Below, piece after piece: positions 50,071 through 60,541 of a stretch of 64,000 bases of DNA (positions are counted from its first letter, which is position 1; the number at the start of each line of letters is the position of its first letter). The DNA is from Kluyvera sichuanensis (GTDB lineage: Bacteria; Pseudomonadota; Gammaproteobacteria; Enterobacterales; Enterobacteriaceae): contig NZ_JABBJF010000014.1 in NCBI RefSeq assembly GCF_014218705.1, positions 1-64,000 of the forward strand. Reading direction: 5' to 3'. The position numbers were made by a program, and so were the translations under genes. The notes beneath the pieces are model-generated. The model did not search any database and was not told the origin of the DNA. It saw only the letters and a program-made list of their open reading frames with translations.

Positions 50071-50325
50071 CCTCACTTTTCCTAACCCACTGATTATCCT
50101 CTAAGTGCCTGATTCACTGAACCTCTCAAAACCGATTAAATAAATAGGCATTAGCTATACATCTTTAGTACTTCCCATCCAGTCACCTATCACCATCAAT
50201 AAACCCATTATTTTTCAAAGCATTGTAAAAATAAATCTATCTCAATCGGCGATTGTTGCAGGGTCTATGCTTATAAAAAGGCATAAATAAAGGGAAAACG
50301 GGGAATACCCCCACGCGATGCGGGT

Positions 50326-50346
50326 TGAAGTGATAATCATTATCAC
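50326..50346 (+). promoter_or_regulatory. Fur box in the suf promoter
   Basis: GTGATAATCATTATCAC (50330-50346) is a perfect 17-bp palindrome within a 15-of-19 match to the Fur consensus, about 50 bp before sufA. In E. coli, suf is repressed by Fur and activated by OxyR, IHF and apo-IscR from this region; only the Fur site is clear by eye. Confidence 0.9.
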
Positions 50347-50391
50347 TAACATGGCGTTATCCCTTTGTGGTTCCACTGATGAGGTAGACCT

Positions 50392-50760
50392 ATGGATTTG
50401 CATTCAGGAACTTTCGATCCCAGTGATGTGACCTGGCGCGGCGTGACGCTTACCCCCGCTGCGGCGGCGCATATACGGGAGTTGGTCAAACAGCAACCCG
50501 GTATTCAGGGCGTGCGGCTTGGGGTGAAACAGACCGGCTGCGCAGGCTTTGGCTATGTGCTGGACGCGGTGAGTGAACCGAATAAAGACGATCTGCTGTT
50601 CGAAGCCGACGGCGCGAAGCTGTGGGTACCTTTAAGCGCGATGCCGTTTATTGACGGCACGGAAGTGGATTACGTGCGGGAAGGCCTGAACCAGCTGTTT
50701 AAATATCATAACCCGAAGGCGCAGAACGAATGTGGCTGCGGCGAAAGCTTCGGGGTATAG
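50392..50760 (+). CDS. sufA: A-type Fe-S carrier SufA
   Basis: 122 residues, equal to E. coli SufA. Receives Fe-S clusters from SufBCD and passes them to target proteins. The three conserved Cys are in [11 protein letters not shown] (residue 50) and [11 protein letters not shown] (residues 114 and 116). Acts in the cytoplasm under iron shortage and oxidative stress. First gene of sufABCDSE; the start of sufB is 10 bp after its stop. Confidence 0.98.
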   Translation: MDLHSGTFDPSDVTWRGVTLTPAAAAHIRELVKQQPGIQGVRLGVKQTGCAGFGYVLDAVSEPNKDDLLFEADGAKLWVPLSAMPFIDGTEVDYVREGLNQLFKYHNPKAQNECGCGESFGV

Positions 50761-50770
50761 GCGGTACATA

Positions 50771-52258
50771 ATGACGCGTAATACTGATGCAAGTGACGAT
50801 GTCCAGACCTGGGCCGGCGGCCCGCTGAACTATAAAGAAGGGTTTTTTACCCAACTACAGACCGACGAACTGGCGAAAGGGATCAATGAAGAGGTGGTGC
50901 GGGCGATTTCAGCCCGACGTAATGAACCCGAGTGGATGCTGGAATTCCGCCTGAAGGCTTACCATGCCTGGACCCAGATGGAAGAGCCGCACTGGCTAAA
51001 AGCCCACTACGCTTCGCTGAACTATCAGGACTATAGCTATTACTCTGCGCCGTCGTGCGGCAACTGCGATGATACCTGTGCTTCTGAACCGGGCGCACAG
51101 CAGCAAACCGGGGCCAGCAGCTTTTTGACCGATGAAGTTGAAGCGGCCTTCAACCAGCTCGGCGTGCCGGTGCGCGAAGGCAAAGAGGTGGCGGTGGATG
51201 CCATTTTTGACTCCGTTTCGGTAGCGACTACCTATCGCGAAAAATTGGGCGAGCAGGGGATCATTTTCTGCTCCTTTGGCGAAGCGATCCACGATCACCC
51301 TGAACTGGTCCAGCGCTACCTCGGCACCGTCGTACCTGAAAACGACAACTTTTTCGCCGCGCTGAATGCGGCGGTGGCCTCGGACGGCACCTTTATCTAC
51401 ATCCCGAAAGGGGTGCGCTGTCCGATGGAACTCTCGACCTATTTTCGTATTAACGCCGAGAAAACCGGCCAGTTTGAACGCACGATTCTGATTGCCGATG
51501 AAGGCAGCTACGTCAGCTATATCGAAGGCTGTTCTGCCCCGGTGCGCGACAGCTACCAGCTGCATGCGGCGGTCGTTGAGGTGATCATCCATAAAGATGC
51601 GGAAGTGAAATACTCCACCGTGCAGAACTGGTTCCCCGGCGACAACAACAGCGGCGGGATCCTCAACTTCGTCACCAAGCGTGCGCTGTGCGAAGGGGAA
51701 AACAGCAAGATGTCCTGGACGCAGTCGGAAACCGGCTCGGCGATCACCTGGAAATACCCGAGCTGCATCCTGCGCGGGGATAACTCGGTTGGTGAGTTCT
51801 TCTCGGTGGCACTGACCAGCGGCCATCAGCAGGCCGACACCGGCACTAAGATGATCCACATCGGCAAAAATACCCGCTCGACGATTATTTCGAAGGGGAT
51901 ATCCGCCGGGCATAGCCAGAACAGCTATCGCGGGCTGGTAAAAATCATGCCGTCGGCAACCAATGCGCGTAACTACACCCAGTGCGACTCAATGCTGATT
52001 GGCCCCGACTGCGGGGCGCATACCTTTCCGTACGTTGAATGCCGCAATAACAGCGCACAGCTGGAGCATGAAGCTACCACCTCACGCATCGGTGAAGATC
52101 AGCTGTTCTACTGCCTGCAGCGCGGCATCAGCGAAGATGACGCTATTTCAATGATCGTGAACGGCTTTTGTAAGGATGTTTTCTCGGAGCTGCCGCTGGA
52201 GTTCGCCGTGGAAGCGCAAAAACTGCTGGCTATCAGCCTTGAACACAGCGTCGGTTAA
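50771..52258 (+). CDS. sufB: Fe-S cluster scaffold subunit SufB
   Basis: 495 residues from the ATG at 50771 ([14 protein letters not shown]), as in E. coli. Core of the SufBC2D scaffold on which the cluster is built. Visible: [23 protein letters not shown] at the start, the long right-handed beta-helix region (residues 150-430), and near the end the Cys and His-containing [30 protein letters not shown]. The Cys405 equivalent that takes sulfur is in [26 protein letters not shown]. Confidence 0.98.
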   Translation: MTRNTDASDDVQTWAGGPLNYKEGFFTQLQTDELAKGINEEVVRAISARRNEPEWMLEFRLKAYHAWTQMEEPHWLKAHYASLNYQDYSYYSAPSCGNCDDTCASEPGAQQQTGASSFLTDEVEAAFNQLGVPVREGKEVAVDAIFDSVSVATTYREKLGEQGIIFCSFGEAIHDHPELVQRYLGTVVPENDNFFAALNAAVASDGTFIYIPKGVRCPMELSTYFRINAEKTGQFERTILIADEGSYVSYIEGCSAPVRDSYQLHAAVVEVIIHKDAEVKYSTVQNWFPGDNNSGGILNFVTKRALCEGENSKMSWTQSETGSAITWKYPSCILRGDNSVGEFFSVALTSGHQQADTGTKMIHIGKNTRSTIISKGISAGHSQNSYRGLVKIMPSATNARNYTQCDSMLIGPDCGAHTFPYVECRNNSAQLEHEATTSRIGEDQLFYCLQRGISEDDAISMIVNGFCKDVFSELPLEFAVEAQKLLAISLEHSVG

Positions 52259-52275
52259 GGATTAAAGGAAACGGT

Positions 52276-53022
52276 ATGTTGAATATCAACGAATTAGAAG
52301 TCTCGGTTGACGATAAAGCAATCCTGCGCGGCGTTAACCTGAACGTGCGCCCAGGCGAGGTGCACGCCATTATGGGGCCGAATGGCTCAGGGAAAAGTAC
52401 GCTCTCCGCGACGCTGGCAGGCCGTGAGGATTACACCGTTACCGGCGGTTCGGTAACGTTTAAGGGCAACGACCTGCTGGCGCTGTCGCCGGAAGAGCGA
52501 GCCGGAGAGGGCATCTTTATGGCCTTCCAGTATCCGGTCGAGATCCCAGGGGTCAGCAACCAGTTCTTCCTACAAACCGCGCTGAACTCGGTGCGCGCGC
52601 ATCGCGGGCAGGAACCGCTGGATCGTTTTGACTTTCAGGATCTGATGGAAGAGAAAATCGATCTGCTGAAGATGCCCGCGGATCTCCTGACCCGTTCGGT
52701 CAACGTCGGTTTCTCCGGCGGCGAGAAGAAGCGCAACGATATTCTACAGATGGCGGTGCTGGAGCCGGAGCTTTGCATTCTCGATGAAACGGACTCCGGG
52801 CTGGATATCGATGCCCTCAAAATCGTCGCCGACGGCGTGAACTCGCTGCGCGACGGTAAGCGGGCGTTTATCATCGTCACCCACTACCAGCGCATTCTGG
52901 ATTACATCAAGCCGGACGTGGTGCACGTGCTCTACCAAGGGCGCATTGTGAAATCCGGCGACTTCCGTCTGGTGAAACAACTGGAGGAGCAGGGCTATGG
53001 CTGGCTTAGCGAACAACAGTAG
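52276..53022 (+). CDS. sufC: Fe-S assembly ATPase SufC
   Basis: 248 residues, cytoplasmic ABC-type ATPase that binds SufB and SufD and opens the complex for iron or cluster entry. Walker A GPNGSGKST near residue 35, ABC signature GFSGGEKKRNDILQM (the Suf variant SGGEKKR), Walker B CILDETDSGLDID and the H-loop IIVTHYQR. AAGGAAACGGT precedes the ATG. The stop lies inside the sufD start region (26-bp overlap). Confidence 0.98.
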   Translation: MLNINELEVSVDDKAILRGVNLNVRPGEVHAIMGPNGSGKSTLSATLAGREDYTVTGGSVTFKGNDLLALSPEERAGEGIFMAFQYPVEIPGVSNQFFLQTALNSVRAHRGQEPLDRFDFQDLMEEKIDLLKMPADLLTRSVNVGFSGGEKKRNDILQMAVLEPELCILDETDSGLDIDALKIVADGVNSLRDGKRAFIIVTHYQRILDYIKPDVVHVLYQGRIVKSGDFRLVKQLEEQGYGWLSEQQ

Positions 53023-54271
53023 CGCGCTGCAACAGTGGCATGCGCTGTTCCAGTCGCGGGGCGGCAACGTGTCGCCTCAGGCGCAGCAGCACCTCCAGCA
53101 GGTACAAAAGCTGGGTCTGCCAACACGTAAAGATGAAGACTGGAAGTACACTTCGCTGGATAAACTACTTGCCAGCACTTTCGTCGCTCCGGCACTGCCA
53201 GCGCTGACCGTCGCAGAGCGCGATGCGCACGCGGTGGCGTTGGATGCCTACCGGCTGGTGTTTGTTGACGGGCAGTTCGATGCCCGACTGAGCGACGATT
53301 TATCGGCGAGCGGGTTTGAGGTGACGGTGGATAACCAGCGTCAATCGCTGCCGGATGCCGTGCACGGTGAAGTCTTCCTCCATCTGACCGAAGGGCTGGC
53401 AACCAGCGTGACCCATATTGCGGTGGCGCGTCATCAGCGTCCAGCAAAACCGCTGCTGTTGCTGCACATTACCCGCGGCCTTGATTCTGATGAGATGAAC
53501 ACTGCGCACTATCGTCACCATCTCCGCCTGGCGGAAGGGGCGCAGGCGACGGTGATTGAACAGTACGTGAGCCTGAATGCGGCGCGCCATTTTACCGGTG
53601 CGAGGTTGACCGCAGAGGTGGCGGACAACGCGCAACTTCAGCATCTTAAGCTGAACTGTGAAAATGCCCTGAGCTACCACTTCGCCCACAACGATCTGCG
53701 ATTAGGGCGCGATGCCTCGGCCTTCAGCCACAGCTTCCTGTTGGGCGCGGCGGTCACCCGTCACCACACCAGCACACAGCTGAATGGCGAGAACAGCACT
53801 CTACGGGTTAACAGCCTGTCGATGCCGGTGGGCAATGAAGTGTGTGATACCCGTACCTGGCTTGAACATAATCAGGGTTACTGCAACAGCCGCCAGCTCC
53901 ATAAAACCATCGTGAACGATAAGGGGCGGGCGGTGTTTAACGGCGTGATTACCGTGGCGCCGCACGCGATTAAAACCGACGGGCAGATGACCAACAACAA
54001 TCTATTGCTCGGTCGTCTGGCGGAAGTGGATACCAAGCCACAGCTGGAAATCTACGCCGATGACGTGAAGTGCAGCCACGGTGCCACCGTGGGGCGTATC
54101 GACGATGAGCAGCTCTTTTACTTACGCTCACGCGGGATAGCGCAGGAGGAGGCGAAAAAAATCATCCTCTATGCATTTGCCGCCGGGCTGACCGATGCCA
54201 TTGCCCTGGAAGCGCTCAAGCAGCACGTGCTGGCGCGCATTGGGCTGCGTCTGGCAGGAGGTAAACAATGA
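52997..54271 (+). CDS. sufD: Fe-S cluster assembly protein SufD
   Basis: 424 residues (E. coli 423). Partner of SufB in SufBC2D, required for iron entry. N-terminal helical part ([19 protein letters not shown] near residue 37, the FlpA-like motif), beta-helix, and C-terminal [36 protein letters not shown], homologous to the SufB end, with the conserved His360-type residue in KCSHGAT. The start overlaps sufC by 26 bp, with GGAGGAGCAGGGCT in the sufC tail as ribosome-binding site. Confidence 0.98.
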   Translation: MAGLANNSSALQQWHALFQSRGGNVSPQAQQHLQQVQKLGLPTRKDEDWKYTSLDKLLASTFVAPALPALTVAERDAHAVALDAYRLVFVDGQFDARLSDDLSASGFEVTVDNQRQSLPDAVHGEVFLHLTEGLATSVTHIAVARHQRPAKPLLLLHITRGLDSDEMNTAHYRHHLRLAEGAQATVIEQYVSLNAARHFTGARLTAEVADNAQLQHLKLNCENALSYHFAHNDLRLGRDASAFSHSFLLGAAVTRHHTSTQLNGENSTLRVNSLSMPVGNEVCDTRTWLEHNQGYCNSRQLHKTIVNDKGRAVFNGVITVAPHAIKTDGQMTNNNLLLGRLAEVDTKPQLEIYADDVKCSHGATVGRIDDEQLFYLRSRGIAQEEAKKIILYAFAAGLTDAIALEALKQHVLARIGLRLAGGKQ

Positions 54272-55488
54272 CTTTTTCCGTACAACAGGTTCGCGGTGAT
54301 TTTCCGGTGCTGGCGCGTGAGGTTCACGGTCAGCCGCTGGTGTATCTCGACTCGGCCGCCAGCGCGCAAAAACCAGAGCAGGTGATCAACGCCGAAGCGA
54401 CCTTTTATCGCCACGGCTATGCCGCCGTACACCGCGGGATCCACACGCTAAGCGCCGAAGCCACGCAGCGTATGGAAGATGTGCGTCAGAAAGTGGCGCA
54501 CTTTCTCCATGCTGCCAGCGCCGAAGAGATCGTGTTTGTCCGCGGCACCACCGAGGCGATTAACCTGGTGGCGAATAGTTGGGGAAACAGCAACGTCAAG
54601 GCCGGTGACAATATCGTGATTACCGCCATGGAGCATCACGCCAATATCGTGCCCTGGCAGATGCTCTGTGCGCGCAGTGGGGCGGAACTGCGGGTGATTC
54701 CACTCACGCCTGACGGCACTCTGCAACTTGATGCCGTAGAGGCGCTGTTTGACGAACGTACCCGGCTGCTGGCCGTCACCCAGGTCTCTAACGTACTGGG
54801 CACGGAAAATCCGCTACCGGCGCTGATCGCCCTGGCCCATCGCCACGGTGCGAAGGTGCTGGTGGACGGCGCGCAGGCGGTGATGCACCTGCCGGTGGAC
54901 GTACAGACGTTGGACTGCGATTTCTATGCCTTCTCCGGTCATAAGCTCTATGGCCCGACCGGGATCGGTGCGCTGTACGTCAAAGCGGAGATCCTGCAGG
55001 AGATGCCACCGTGGGAAGGGGGCGGCTCAATGATCGCCACCGTCAGCCTGACCGAAGGCACCACCTGGACCAAAGCGCCGTGGCGTTTTGAAGCGGGTAC
55101 GCCTAACACCGGCGGCATTATTGGCCTCGGCGCGGCACTGGACTACGTGAATGCGCTGGGGCTGACGGCGATCGACGAATACGAGCAGACCCTGATGCGC
55201 TATGCGCTGGACGCGCTGACTACCGTGCCGGACCTGCACCTATACGGCCCCGCCGAGCGCCGTGGGGTAATTGCCTTTAACCTCGGCAAGCATCACGCCT
55301 ATGACGTGGGCAGTTTTCTCGATAACTACGGCATCGCCGTACGTACCGGCCACCACTGCGCCATGCCGTTGATGGCATTTTACCAGGTTCCCGCCATGTG
55401 CCGGGCCTCGCTGGCGATGTACAACACCGTTGAAGAGGTCGACAGGCTGGTGGCAGGGTTACAGCGCATCAGGCGCTTATTGGGTTAA
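54268..55488 (+). CDS. sufS: Cysteine desulfurase SufS
   Basis: 406 residues, group II class V aminotransferase using PLP. It strips sulfur from Cys as a persulfide (and selenium from selenocysteine). The PLP Lys is in [14 protein letters not shown] (about residue 226) and the persulfide Cys in [11 protein letters not shown] (about 364). The start ATG overlaps the sufD stop (ATGA); GGAGG lies before it. Works with SufE, whose gene follows. Confidence 0.98.
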   Translation: MTFSVQQVRGDFPVLAREVHGQPLVYLDSAASAQKPEQVINAEATFYRHGYAAVHRGIHTLSAEATQRMEDVRQKVAHFLHAASAEEIVFVRGTTEAINLVANSWGNSNVKAGDNIVITAMEHHANIVPWQMLCARSGAELRVIPLTPDGTLQLDAVEALFDERTRLLAVTQVSNVLGTENPLPALIALAHRHGAKVLVDGAQAVMHLPVDVQTLDCDFYAFSGHKLYGPTGIGALYVKAEILQEMPPWEGGGSMIATVSLTEGTTWTKAPWRFEAGTPNTGGIIGLGAALDYVNALGLTAIDEYEQTLMRYALDALTTVPDLHLYGPAERRGVIAFNLGKHHAYDVGSFLDNYGIAVRTGHHCAMPLMAFYQVPAMCRASLAMYNTVEEVDRLVAGLQRIRRLLG

Positions 55489-55500
55489 CAGGGAGCGACG

Positions 55501-55917
55501 ATGGCGGCTTTACCGGATAAAGACAAACTGCTGCGCAATTTCACGCGCTGCGCCAACTGGGAAGAGAAGTACCTCTATATCATCGAGCTGGGGCAGCGCC
55601 TGGCACCGTTAAGCACCGAGTTGCACAGCCCTGAACACCTTATTCAGGGCTGCCAGAGCCAGGTGTGGATAGTCATGGGGCGCGATGAACAGGGCCGGAT
55701 AACGCTGCAGGGCGATAGCGATGCCGCGATTGTTAAGGGCTTGATTGCCGTGGTGTTTATCCTCTACGATGGCATGACCGCCGCCGACGTTCAGACTTTC
55801 GATGTTCGCCCCTGGTTTGAACAGCTGGCGCTGGCGCAGCATCTGACACCGTCGCGTTCCCAGGGGCTGGAGGCGATGATTCGGGCAATTCGTACGCAAG
55901 CAGCAAGTTTTAGCTAA
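55501..55917 (+). CDS. sufE: Sulfur acceptor protein SufE
   Basis: 138 residues. Takes the persulfide from SufS on the Cys of [12 protein letters not shown] (residue 51) and hands it to Suf[22 protein letters not shown] is the conserved start and [26 protein letters not shown] the C-terminal motif. Last gene of the operon, 12 bp after sufS. Confidence 0.98.
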   Translation: MAALPDKDKLLRNFTRCANWEEKYLYIIELGQRLAPLSTELHSPEHLIQGCQSQVWIVMGRDEQGRITLQGDSDAAIVKGLIAVVFILYDGMTAADVQTFDVRPWFEQLALAQHLTPSRSQGLEAMIRAIRTQAASFS

Positions 55918-55950
55918 TATCAAATAGACAGCTTTCATTCTGTTACGAAA

Positions 55951-55968
55951 GGCGGGTTTAAGCCCGCC
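55951..55968 (+). terminator. Hairpin after sufE
   Basis: GGCGGG / CCCGCC stem closed by TTTAAG; no T run follows, so it is a weak terminator between sufE and ldtE. Confidence 0.5.
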
Positions 55969-56026
55969 ACGCTGGTGGTTCAGCTTTCTGGCACGTTGTC
56001 AGTGAATATGAATAAGGAATCCAGAT

Positions 56027-57043
56027 ATGAAGCGCGCGTCCCTCTTAACACTCAGCATTTTAGGAGCCCTCAGCGCCATTTCCAGCGCCTGGGCCGTTGA
56101 CTACCCATTACCCCCCGCCAATAGTCGTTTAATCGGCCAGAATCAAACCTACACCGTTCAGGACGGTGATAAGAACCTACAGGCCATCGCCCGGCGCTTT
56201 GATACGGCGGCGATGCTGATCCTCGAGGCCAACAATACCATCGCGCCGGTGCCAAGACCCGGTACCGTTGTGACTATCCCGTCGCAGATGCTATTGCCGG
56301 ATGTGCCGCGTGAAGGGATTGTGGTGAACCTGGCTGAACTGCGCCTTTACTACTTCCCGCCGGGAGAGCAGCAGGTGCAGGTCTATCCTATTGGCATCGG
56401 TCTGCAAGGGCTGGAGACGCCGGAAATGACGACACGCGTGGGGCAGAAGATCCCGAACCCGACCTGGACGCCAACGGCGGGCATCCGCGCGCGTTCCCTG
56501 GAACGTGGCGTCACGTTGCCCGCGGTGGTTCCTGCGGGTCCCGGTAACCCGCTGGGCCTCTTTGCGCTGCGCCTGGCGTACGGTAACGGCGAATATCTCA
56601 TTCACGGCACTAACGCCCCGGACAGCGTCGGTCTGCGCGTCAGCTCGGGTTGTATTCGCATGAATGCGCCAGATATCAAAGCGCTGTTTGCTCAGGTACG
56701 CAGTGGAACGCCGGTCAGGGTGATCAACGAACCGGTGAAGTACGCCGTCGAGCCGGATGGTTCTCGCTATCTGGAAGTGCATCGCCCGCTGTCGCAGAAC
56801 GAAGCACAAGACACGCAAACCATGAAGATGACGTTATCCCCTGGCTTTAAGCAGTTCGTCCAGCAGGCGAGCGTAAGCGAAGACCAGGTGAAGAAAACGC
56901 TGTCGCGTCGTGCCGGTTATCCGGTGATTATCTCTACGGGGAAAGGAACGGCTTCTGCGGCTGAACCGGTGCTGTCGGTACAGAACAGTGCGCGGGGAGA
57001 AACGGTGGGGGCAGAAACGTCATCCGGAAAGGTGACGCAGTAG
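56027..57043 (+). CDS. ldtE: L,D-transpeptidase LdtE
   Basis: 338 residues. Signal peptide [23 protein letters not shown]; LysM-type domain [29 protein letters not shown] (about 42-85); YkuD catalytic domain (about 95-230) with [25 protein letters not shown] containing the catalytic Cys. LdtE (YnhG) makes the 3-3 cross-links of peptidoglycan in the periplasm. A C-terminal extension (residues 240-338) is normal for this group. It follows suf as in E. coli and is next to lpp, whose product is anchored to peptidoglycan by related enzymes. Confidence 0.96.
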   Translation: MKRASLLTLSILGALSAISSAWAVDYPLPPANSRLIGQNQTYTVQDGDKNLQAIARRFDTAAMLILEANNTIAPVPRPGTVVTIPSQMLLPDVPREGIVVNLAELRLYYFPPGEQQVQVYPIGIGLQGLETPEMTTRVGQKIPNPTWTPTAGIRARSLERGVTLPAVVPAGPGNPLGLFALRLAYGNGEYLIHGTNAPDSVGLRVSSGCIRMNAPDIKALFAQVRSGTPVRVINEPVKYAVEPDGSRYLEVHRPLSQNEAQDTQTMKMTLSPGFKQFVQQASVSEDQVKKTLSRRAGYPVIISTGKGTASAAEPVLSVQNSARGETVGAETSSGKVTQ

Positions 57044-57063
57044 AGCAGGGGAAAATCGCAGGC

Positions 57064-57097
57064 AAAAAAAATGGCGCACAATGTGCGCCATTTTTAT
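57064..57097. terminator. Bidirectional terminator lpp / ldtE
   Basis: AAAAATGGCGCACA / TGTGCGCCATTTTT (sharing the ATG loop) between the convergent ldtE and lpp; the same strong hairpin ends lpp in E. coli. Confidence 0.95.
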
Positions 57098-57108
57098 TAC
57101 CAGAACTC

Positions 57109-57357
<249 letters not shown>

Positions 57358-57601
57358 CTAGATTGAGTTAATCTCCATGTAGCGTTACAAGTATTACACA
57401 AACTTTTTTATATTGAGAATATTTTTTTATGCGTTTTCCCTTATTTTTGATCGTTCGCTCAAAGAACCATCGACTTTAGGATTTTGTGGCGAAAAAGTGT
57501 GTGAAAACAGGGAACTTCCATCGGATTCATCTTAGAAAAACCGAGTTTAAATAGTGACAGCCTATTTGATTTTTTATTGAGCTCAGTTATCTGAGTGTAT
57601 A

Positions 57602-57629
57602 AAAAAAGCGCCCAGAGGGCGCTTTTTTA
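57602..57629 (-). terminator. Terminator of pykF
   Basis: AAAAAAGCGCCC / GGGCGCTTTTTT with an AGA loop, 28 bp after the pykF stop. Confidence 0.95.
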
Positions 57630-57656
57630 AGCAAACTATAATAAGTATGTGGATTA

Positions 57657-59069
57657 TTACAGTACGTGCACGGATGCAGTGTTGGTGGTTCCGCTTGGAA
57701 CCAGCGCACCAGAAACCATGACAACAACGTCACCTTTCTGAGCCAGACCGCTTTCCAGAGCCACTTCTTTACCCATACGGTAGAAATCATCGGTAGAGCT
57801 GATTTCTTTGACAACCTGAGCGATAACGCCTTTGCTCAGTACCAGCTGACGAGCAGTGGTTTCGTTGGTGGTCAGTGCCAGAATGGTGGCATCCGGGAAG
57901 TATTTACGGATAGCACGTGCAGATTTACCACCCTGGGTAGCAACCACGATCAGCGGTGCGTCCAGTTTTTCAGCAGTTTCAACGGCGCCACGGCATACGG
58001 CTTCAGTGATGCGCAGTTTGCGGCTGTCGTTGTTGAAGTCCAGACGGCTGGTCATCACGCGGTCAGTACGTTCGCAGATGGTAGCCATGATGGTTACCGC
58101 TTCCAGCGGGTACTTACCTTTAGCGGATTCGCCGGACAGCATCACTGCATCAGTACCGTCGAGGATGGCGTTCGCTACGTCGCCTGCTTCTGCGCGGGTA
58201 GGACGTGGGTTTTTGATCATGGAATCCAGCATCTGGGTCGCGGTGATAACGACTTTACGTGCACGGATACATTTTTCGATGATCATCTTCTGCGCGAAGA
58301 TAACTTCTTCAACTGGGATCTCAACGCCCATATCGCCACGAGCAACCATGATACCGTCAGACGCTTCGAGGATTTCGTCGAAGTTGTTCAGGCCTTCCTG
58401 GTTTTCGATTTTGGAGATGATCTGGATGTTTTCGCCGCCGTGCGCCTTCAGGTGCTCACGGATTTCAACAACGTCAGAACGTTTACGGATAAAGGACGCT
58501 GCAACGAAGTCAACGCCTTGCTCGCAGCCGAAGATCAGATCCTGTTTGTCTTTCTCAGCCAGTGCTGGCAGAGCGATAGAAACGCCTGGCAGGTTAACGC
58601 CTTTGTTTTCGCCCAGGTCACCGTTGTTCAGCACTTTACAGATAACCTTGTTACCTTCGATAGCGGTTACTTCCATACCGATCAGACCATCGTCTACCAG
58701 TACGGTGTTGCCCACGGTCAGGTCAGTGGTGAAGCCTTCGTAAGTCACAGCAACGATTTCGCTGTTACCCACAACGGATTTGTCGGTGGTGAAAGTGAAG
58801 GTCTGGCCCGCTTTCAGGGAAACGTCGTTACCGCCTTCCAGCTTGATGGTACGGATTTCTGGACCTTTGGTATCCAGCAGGATAGCTGCTTTCTTACCGG
58901 TTTTGCTCAGCACGTTGCGCAGGTTTTTGATGCGCTGACCGTGTTCAGCATAGTCGCCGTGGGAGAAGTTCAGACGCATGACGTTCATGCCAGCGTCAAG
59001 CATTTTGCCTAACATCTCTTCGGATTCAGTTTTCGGCCCGATGGTACAAACAATTTTGGTCTTTTTCAT
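57657..59069 (-). CDS. pykF: Pyruvate kinase I
   Basis: 470 residues from the ATG at 59069 ([20 protein letters not shown]), as in E. coli; the frame extends 20 codons further upstream without a start signal. Converts PEP and ADP to pyruvate and ATP and is activated by fructose 1,6-bisphosphate. Active-site blocks [39 protein letters not shown] and [10 protein letters not shown], with the AQKMIIEKC helix and the C-terminal effector domain. A Cra operator lies 220 bp upstream. The 448-codon frame on the opposite strand is a composition shadow. Confidence 0.99.
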   Translation of the reverse strand: MKKTKIVCTIGPKTESEEMLGKMLDAGMNVMRLNFSHGDYAEHGQRIKNLRNVLSKTGKKAAILLDTKGPEIRTIKLEGGNDVSLKAGQTFTFTTDKSVVGNSEIVAVTYEGFTTDLTVGNTVLVDDGLIGMEVTAIEGNKVICKVLNNGDLGENKGVNLPGVSIALPALAEKDKQDLIFGCEQGVDFVAASFIRKRSDVVEIREHLKAHGGENIQIISKIENQEGLNNFDEILEASDGIMVARGDMGVEIPVEEVIFAQKMIIEKCIRARKVVITATQMLDSMIKNPRPTRAEAGDVANAILDGTDAVMLSGESAKGKYPLEAVTIMATICERTDRVMTSRLDFNNDSRKLRITEAVCRGAVETAEKLDAPLIVVATQGGKSARAIRKYFPDATILALTTNETTARQLVLSKGVIAQVVKEISSTDDFYRMGKEVALESGLAQKGDVVVMVSGALVPSGTTNTASVHVL

Positions 59070-59534
59070 GACAGTCTTAGTCTTTAAGTTGAGATTGAGA
59101 AGGATTGGGATTTTGAATTCTCGCTCCATGCGCGCACGGCCACGGAGTCAAACCGGTATTACGAAAGTTGCTATGCCACGCCATAAGGATAGGTGACATA
59201 AAAAAAGCGTGCAGAGGAAAGTGTGCTAGAGGTTCAGCATAGTTAAATAGGCGATGTTTTAATCGTTTATTAATGCAGTCCAATGAGCTGAAACCATTCA
59301 AGAAAGAAACGCCGCAGATTATACGATGTTATGTTGCAAAAAGAAAATAAAAACACTGTTTCAAAATCAAAAGGCGCTAATTAACAAAACAAAAACGAAT
59401 TATTTCTAAAAATGTAACAGCGAAGATGCGCAACAAACTGCGGAAAGCCGCGCGGTAGCCGTTGCTGATTTGCTTTATCTACTAATAGAATCAATAATAA
59501 TTTGATTCTTAATGGAAATTAGCGAGCGTAAACG
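59070..59534. other. 465-bp regulatory region between pykF and fumD
   Basis: Holds the leader and promoter of pykF on the minus strand and of fumD on the plus strand. The stretch 59330-59420 is very AT-rich. No gene is seen, and nothing but the Cra site could be assigned. Confidence 0.5.
59289..59300 (-). promoter_or_regulatory. Cra operator of pykF
   Basis: TGAAACCATTCA (minus strand TGAATGGTTTCA) matches the Cra consensus TGAATCGATTCA at 10 of 12 positions. E. coli pykF is repressed by Cra from the same position relative to the gene. Confidence 0.7.
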
Positions 59535-59747
59535 ATGGGAAATCAGGCGAAAGACGACGTTTTATATCAGGAAATGTGCCGCGTGGTGGGCAAGGTAGTG
59601 CTGGAGATGCGTGATTTAGGCCAGGAGCCAAAGCATATTGTGATTGCTGGTGTGGTGCGCACGGCGCTGGCGAATAACAAAATCCAGCGCTCTGAGCTGA
59701 CGCGTGAAGCGATGCAAAAAGTGGTGACTGCGCTTTCAGGGCAGTGA
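59535..59747 (+). CDS. fumD: Fumarate hydratase FumD (YdhZ)
   Basis: 70 residues, near-identical to E. coli FumD (MGN-KDD-LYQEMCRVVGKVVLEMRDLGQEPKHIVIAGVVRTALAN). A very small protein reported to have fumarase activity in E. coli, though the mechanism for such a short chain is unclear. GAGCGTAAACG precedes the ATG. It stands between pykF and the quinate-type cluster, where E. coli has the ydh genes. Confidence 0.93.
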   Translation: MGNQAKDDVLYQEMCRVVGKVVLEMRDLGQEPKHIVIAGVVRTALANNKIQRSELTREAMQKVVTALSGQ

Positions 59748-59770
59748 TAACGTCTTGAAATAAATAATGA

Positions 59771-60409
59771 TCAAGCGATGACGAAGCGTAGAATAGCTTT
59801 CACCGCCAGCTCGCTGTGGTGGGAAATCAGCGCATCGTCATCGATGTCCGGAAGCGGACCGTCCAGATAGAGGCTGTTAAAGCTATAAAAGTTGGAAACC
59901 TGATAGAAGCTGAAGCTGCTGATAAGACGATGCACGTCGCGGGCTTCAAGCGCAGGCTGAAAAATCCCCTGCGCCTGCCCGCGATGAAGAATGTGTTCCA
60001 GCAGCGAAAGGGCGCTTTTATTGAGTCGTTTCAGGTCGCCTGACGCCAGCAACCATTTCCCACGCTGCATGTTCTCCATACAGATAATCCGCATAAAATC
60101 CGCATGTTCGGCGTGGTAGCGCACGCTCCACTTCACCAGTTGCACCAGTGCTTCTACCGGCGGCTGATTCTCCAGACCGAGTTGCTGCTCCGTTTCACGG
60201 ATCCGCGAATAGACATACTGAAGAACCGACTGGTACAGCTGCTCTTTCGTTTTGAAATAGTAAACCACCATACGTTTGGTGGTCTGCGCTTCCCCGGCAA
60301 TCTGTTCCATTCTGGCTCCCGCCAGCCCATGTTCGGCAAACACGGCAATGGCCGCGTTGAAAATACGGTTCTTCAGCGACTGGGCTTCGTCTTGAGTAAT
60401 GGCGGACAT
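59771..60409 (-). CDS. TetR-family regulator (likely of the adjacent aromatic-acid genes)
   Basis: 212 residues from the ATG at 60409 (MSAITQDEAQSLKNRIFNAA), which has CAGGAG before it. N-terminal TetR helix-turn-helix: IFNAAIAVFAEHGLAGARMEQIAGEAQTTKRMVVYYFKTKEQLYQSVL (about 14-60). C-terminal TetR_C-type ligand domain. Divergent, 132 bp from the start of the dehydroshikimate dehydratase gene, the usual place of a local repressor; the operator in that gap is not identified. I name it only by its family. Confidence 0.88.
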   Translation of the reverse strand: MSAITQDEAQSLKNRIFNAAIAVFAEHGLAGARMEQIAGEAQTTKRMVVYYFKTKEQLYQSVLQYVYSRIRETEQQLGLENQPPVEALVQLVKWSVRYHAEHADFMRIICMENMQRGKWLLASGDLKRLNKSALSLLEHILHRGQAQGIFQPALEARDVHRLISSFSFYQVSNFYSFNSLYLDGPLPDIDDDALISHHSELAVKAILRFVIA

Positions 60410-60541
60410 AACAACTCCTGTTAACTTTTCCAAGGGAACAAAAAATACACACAATGATCACAATTTAGCAACCAAATATGGCGCTGGTGAACCAAATGAT
60501 TCATATTCATCCCACCGTTACCGCATGAGCCTGGTGAAACT

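Larger units (their letters stand above)
49331..50391. other. 1-kb region without a supported gene, with repeat-rich centre
   Basis: Frames at 49646-49846 and 49891-50085 are short and lack start signals; the first (RLHPSPYLIDLENGPREELPEDEGRYTG) has protein-like composition and may be a remnant of a mobile-element gene. Around 49989-50035 there are repeated G-rich units, and TATATGTCC occurs twice at 50050-50067. The last 250 bp are the suf promoter region. Confidence 0.5.

Noticed and set aside
50996..51913. 305-codon open frame opposite sufB
   Set aside because: Antisense shadow; no start signal and the sense gene is fully conserved.
57666..59012. 448-codon open frame opposite pykF
   Set aside because: It mirrors the codon usage of the highly expressed pykF (few stops arise on the antisense strand), has no ribosome-binding site and no recognisable protein pattern.
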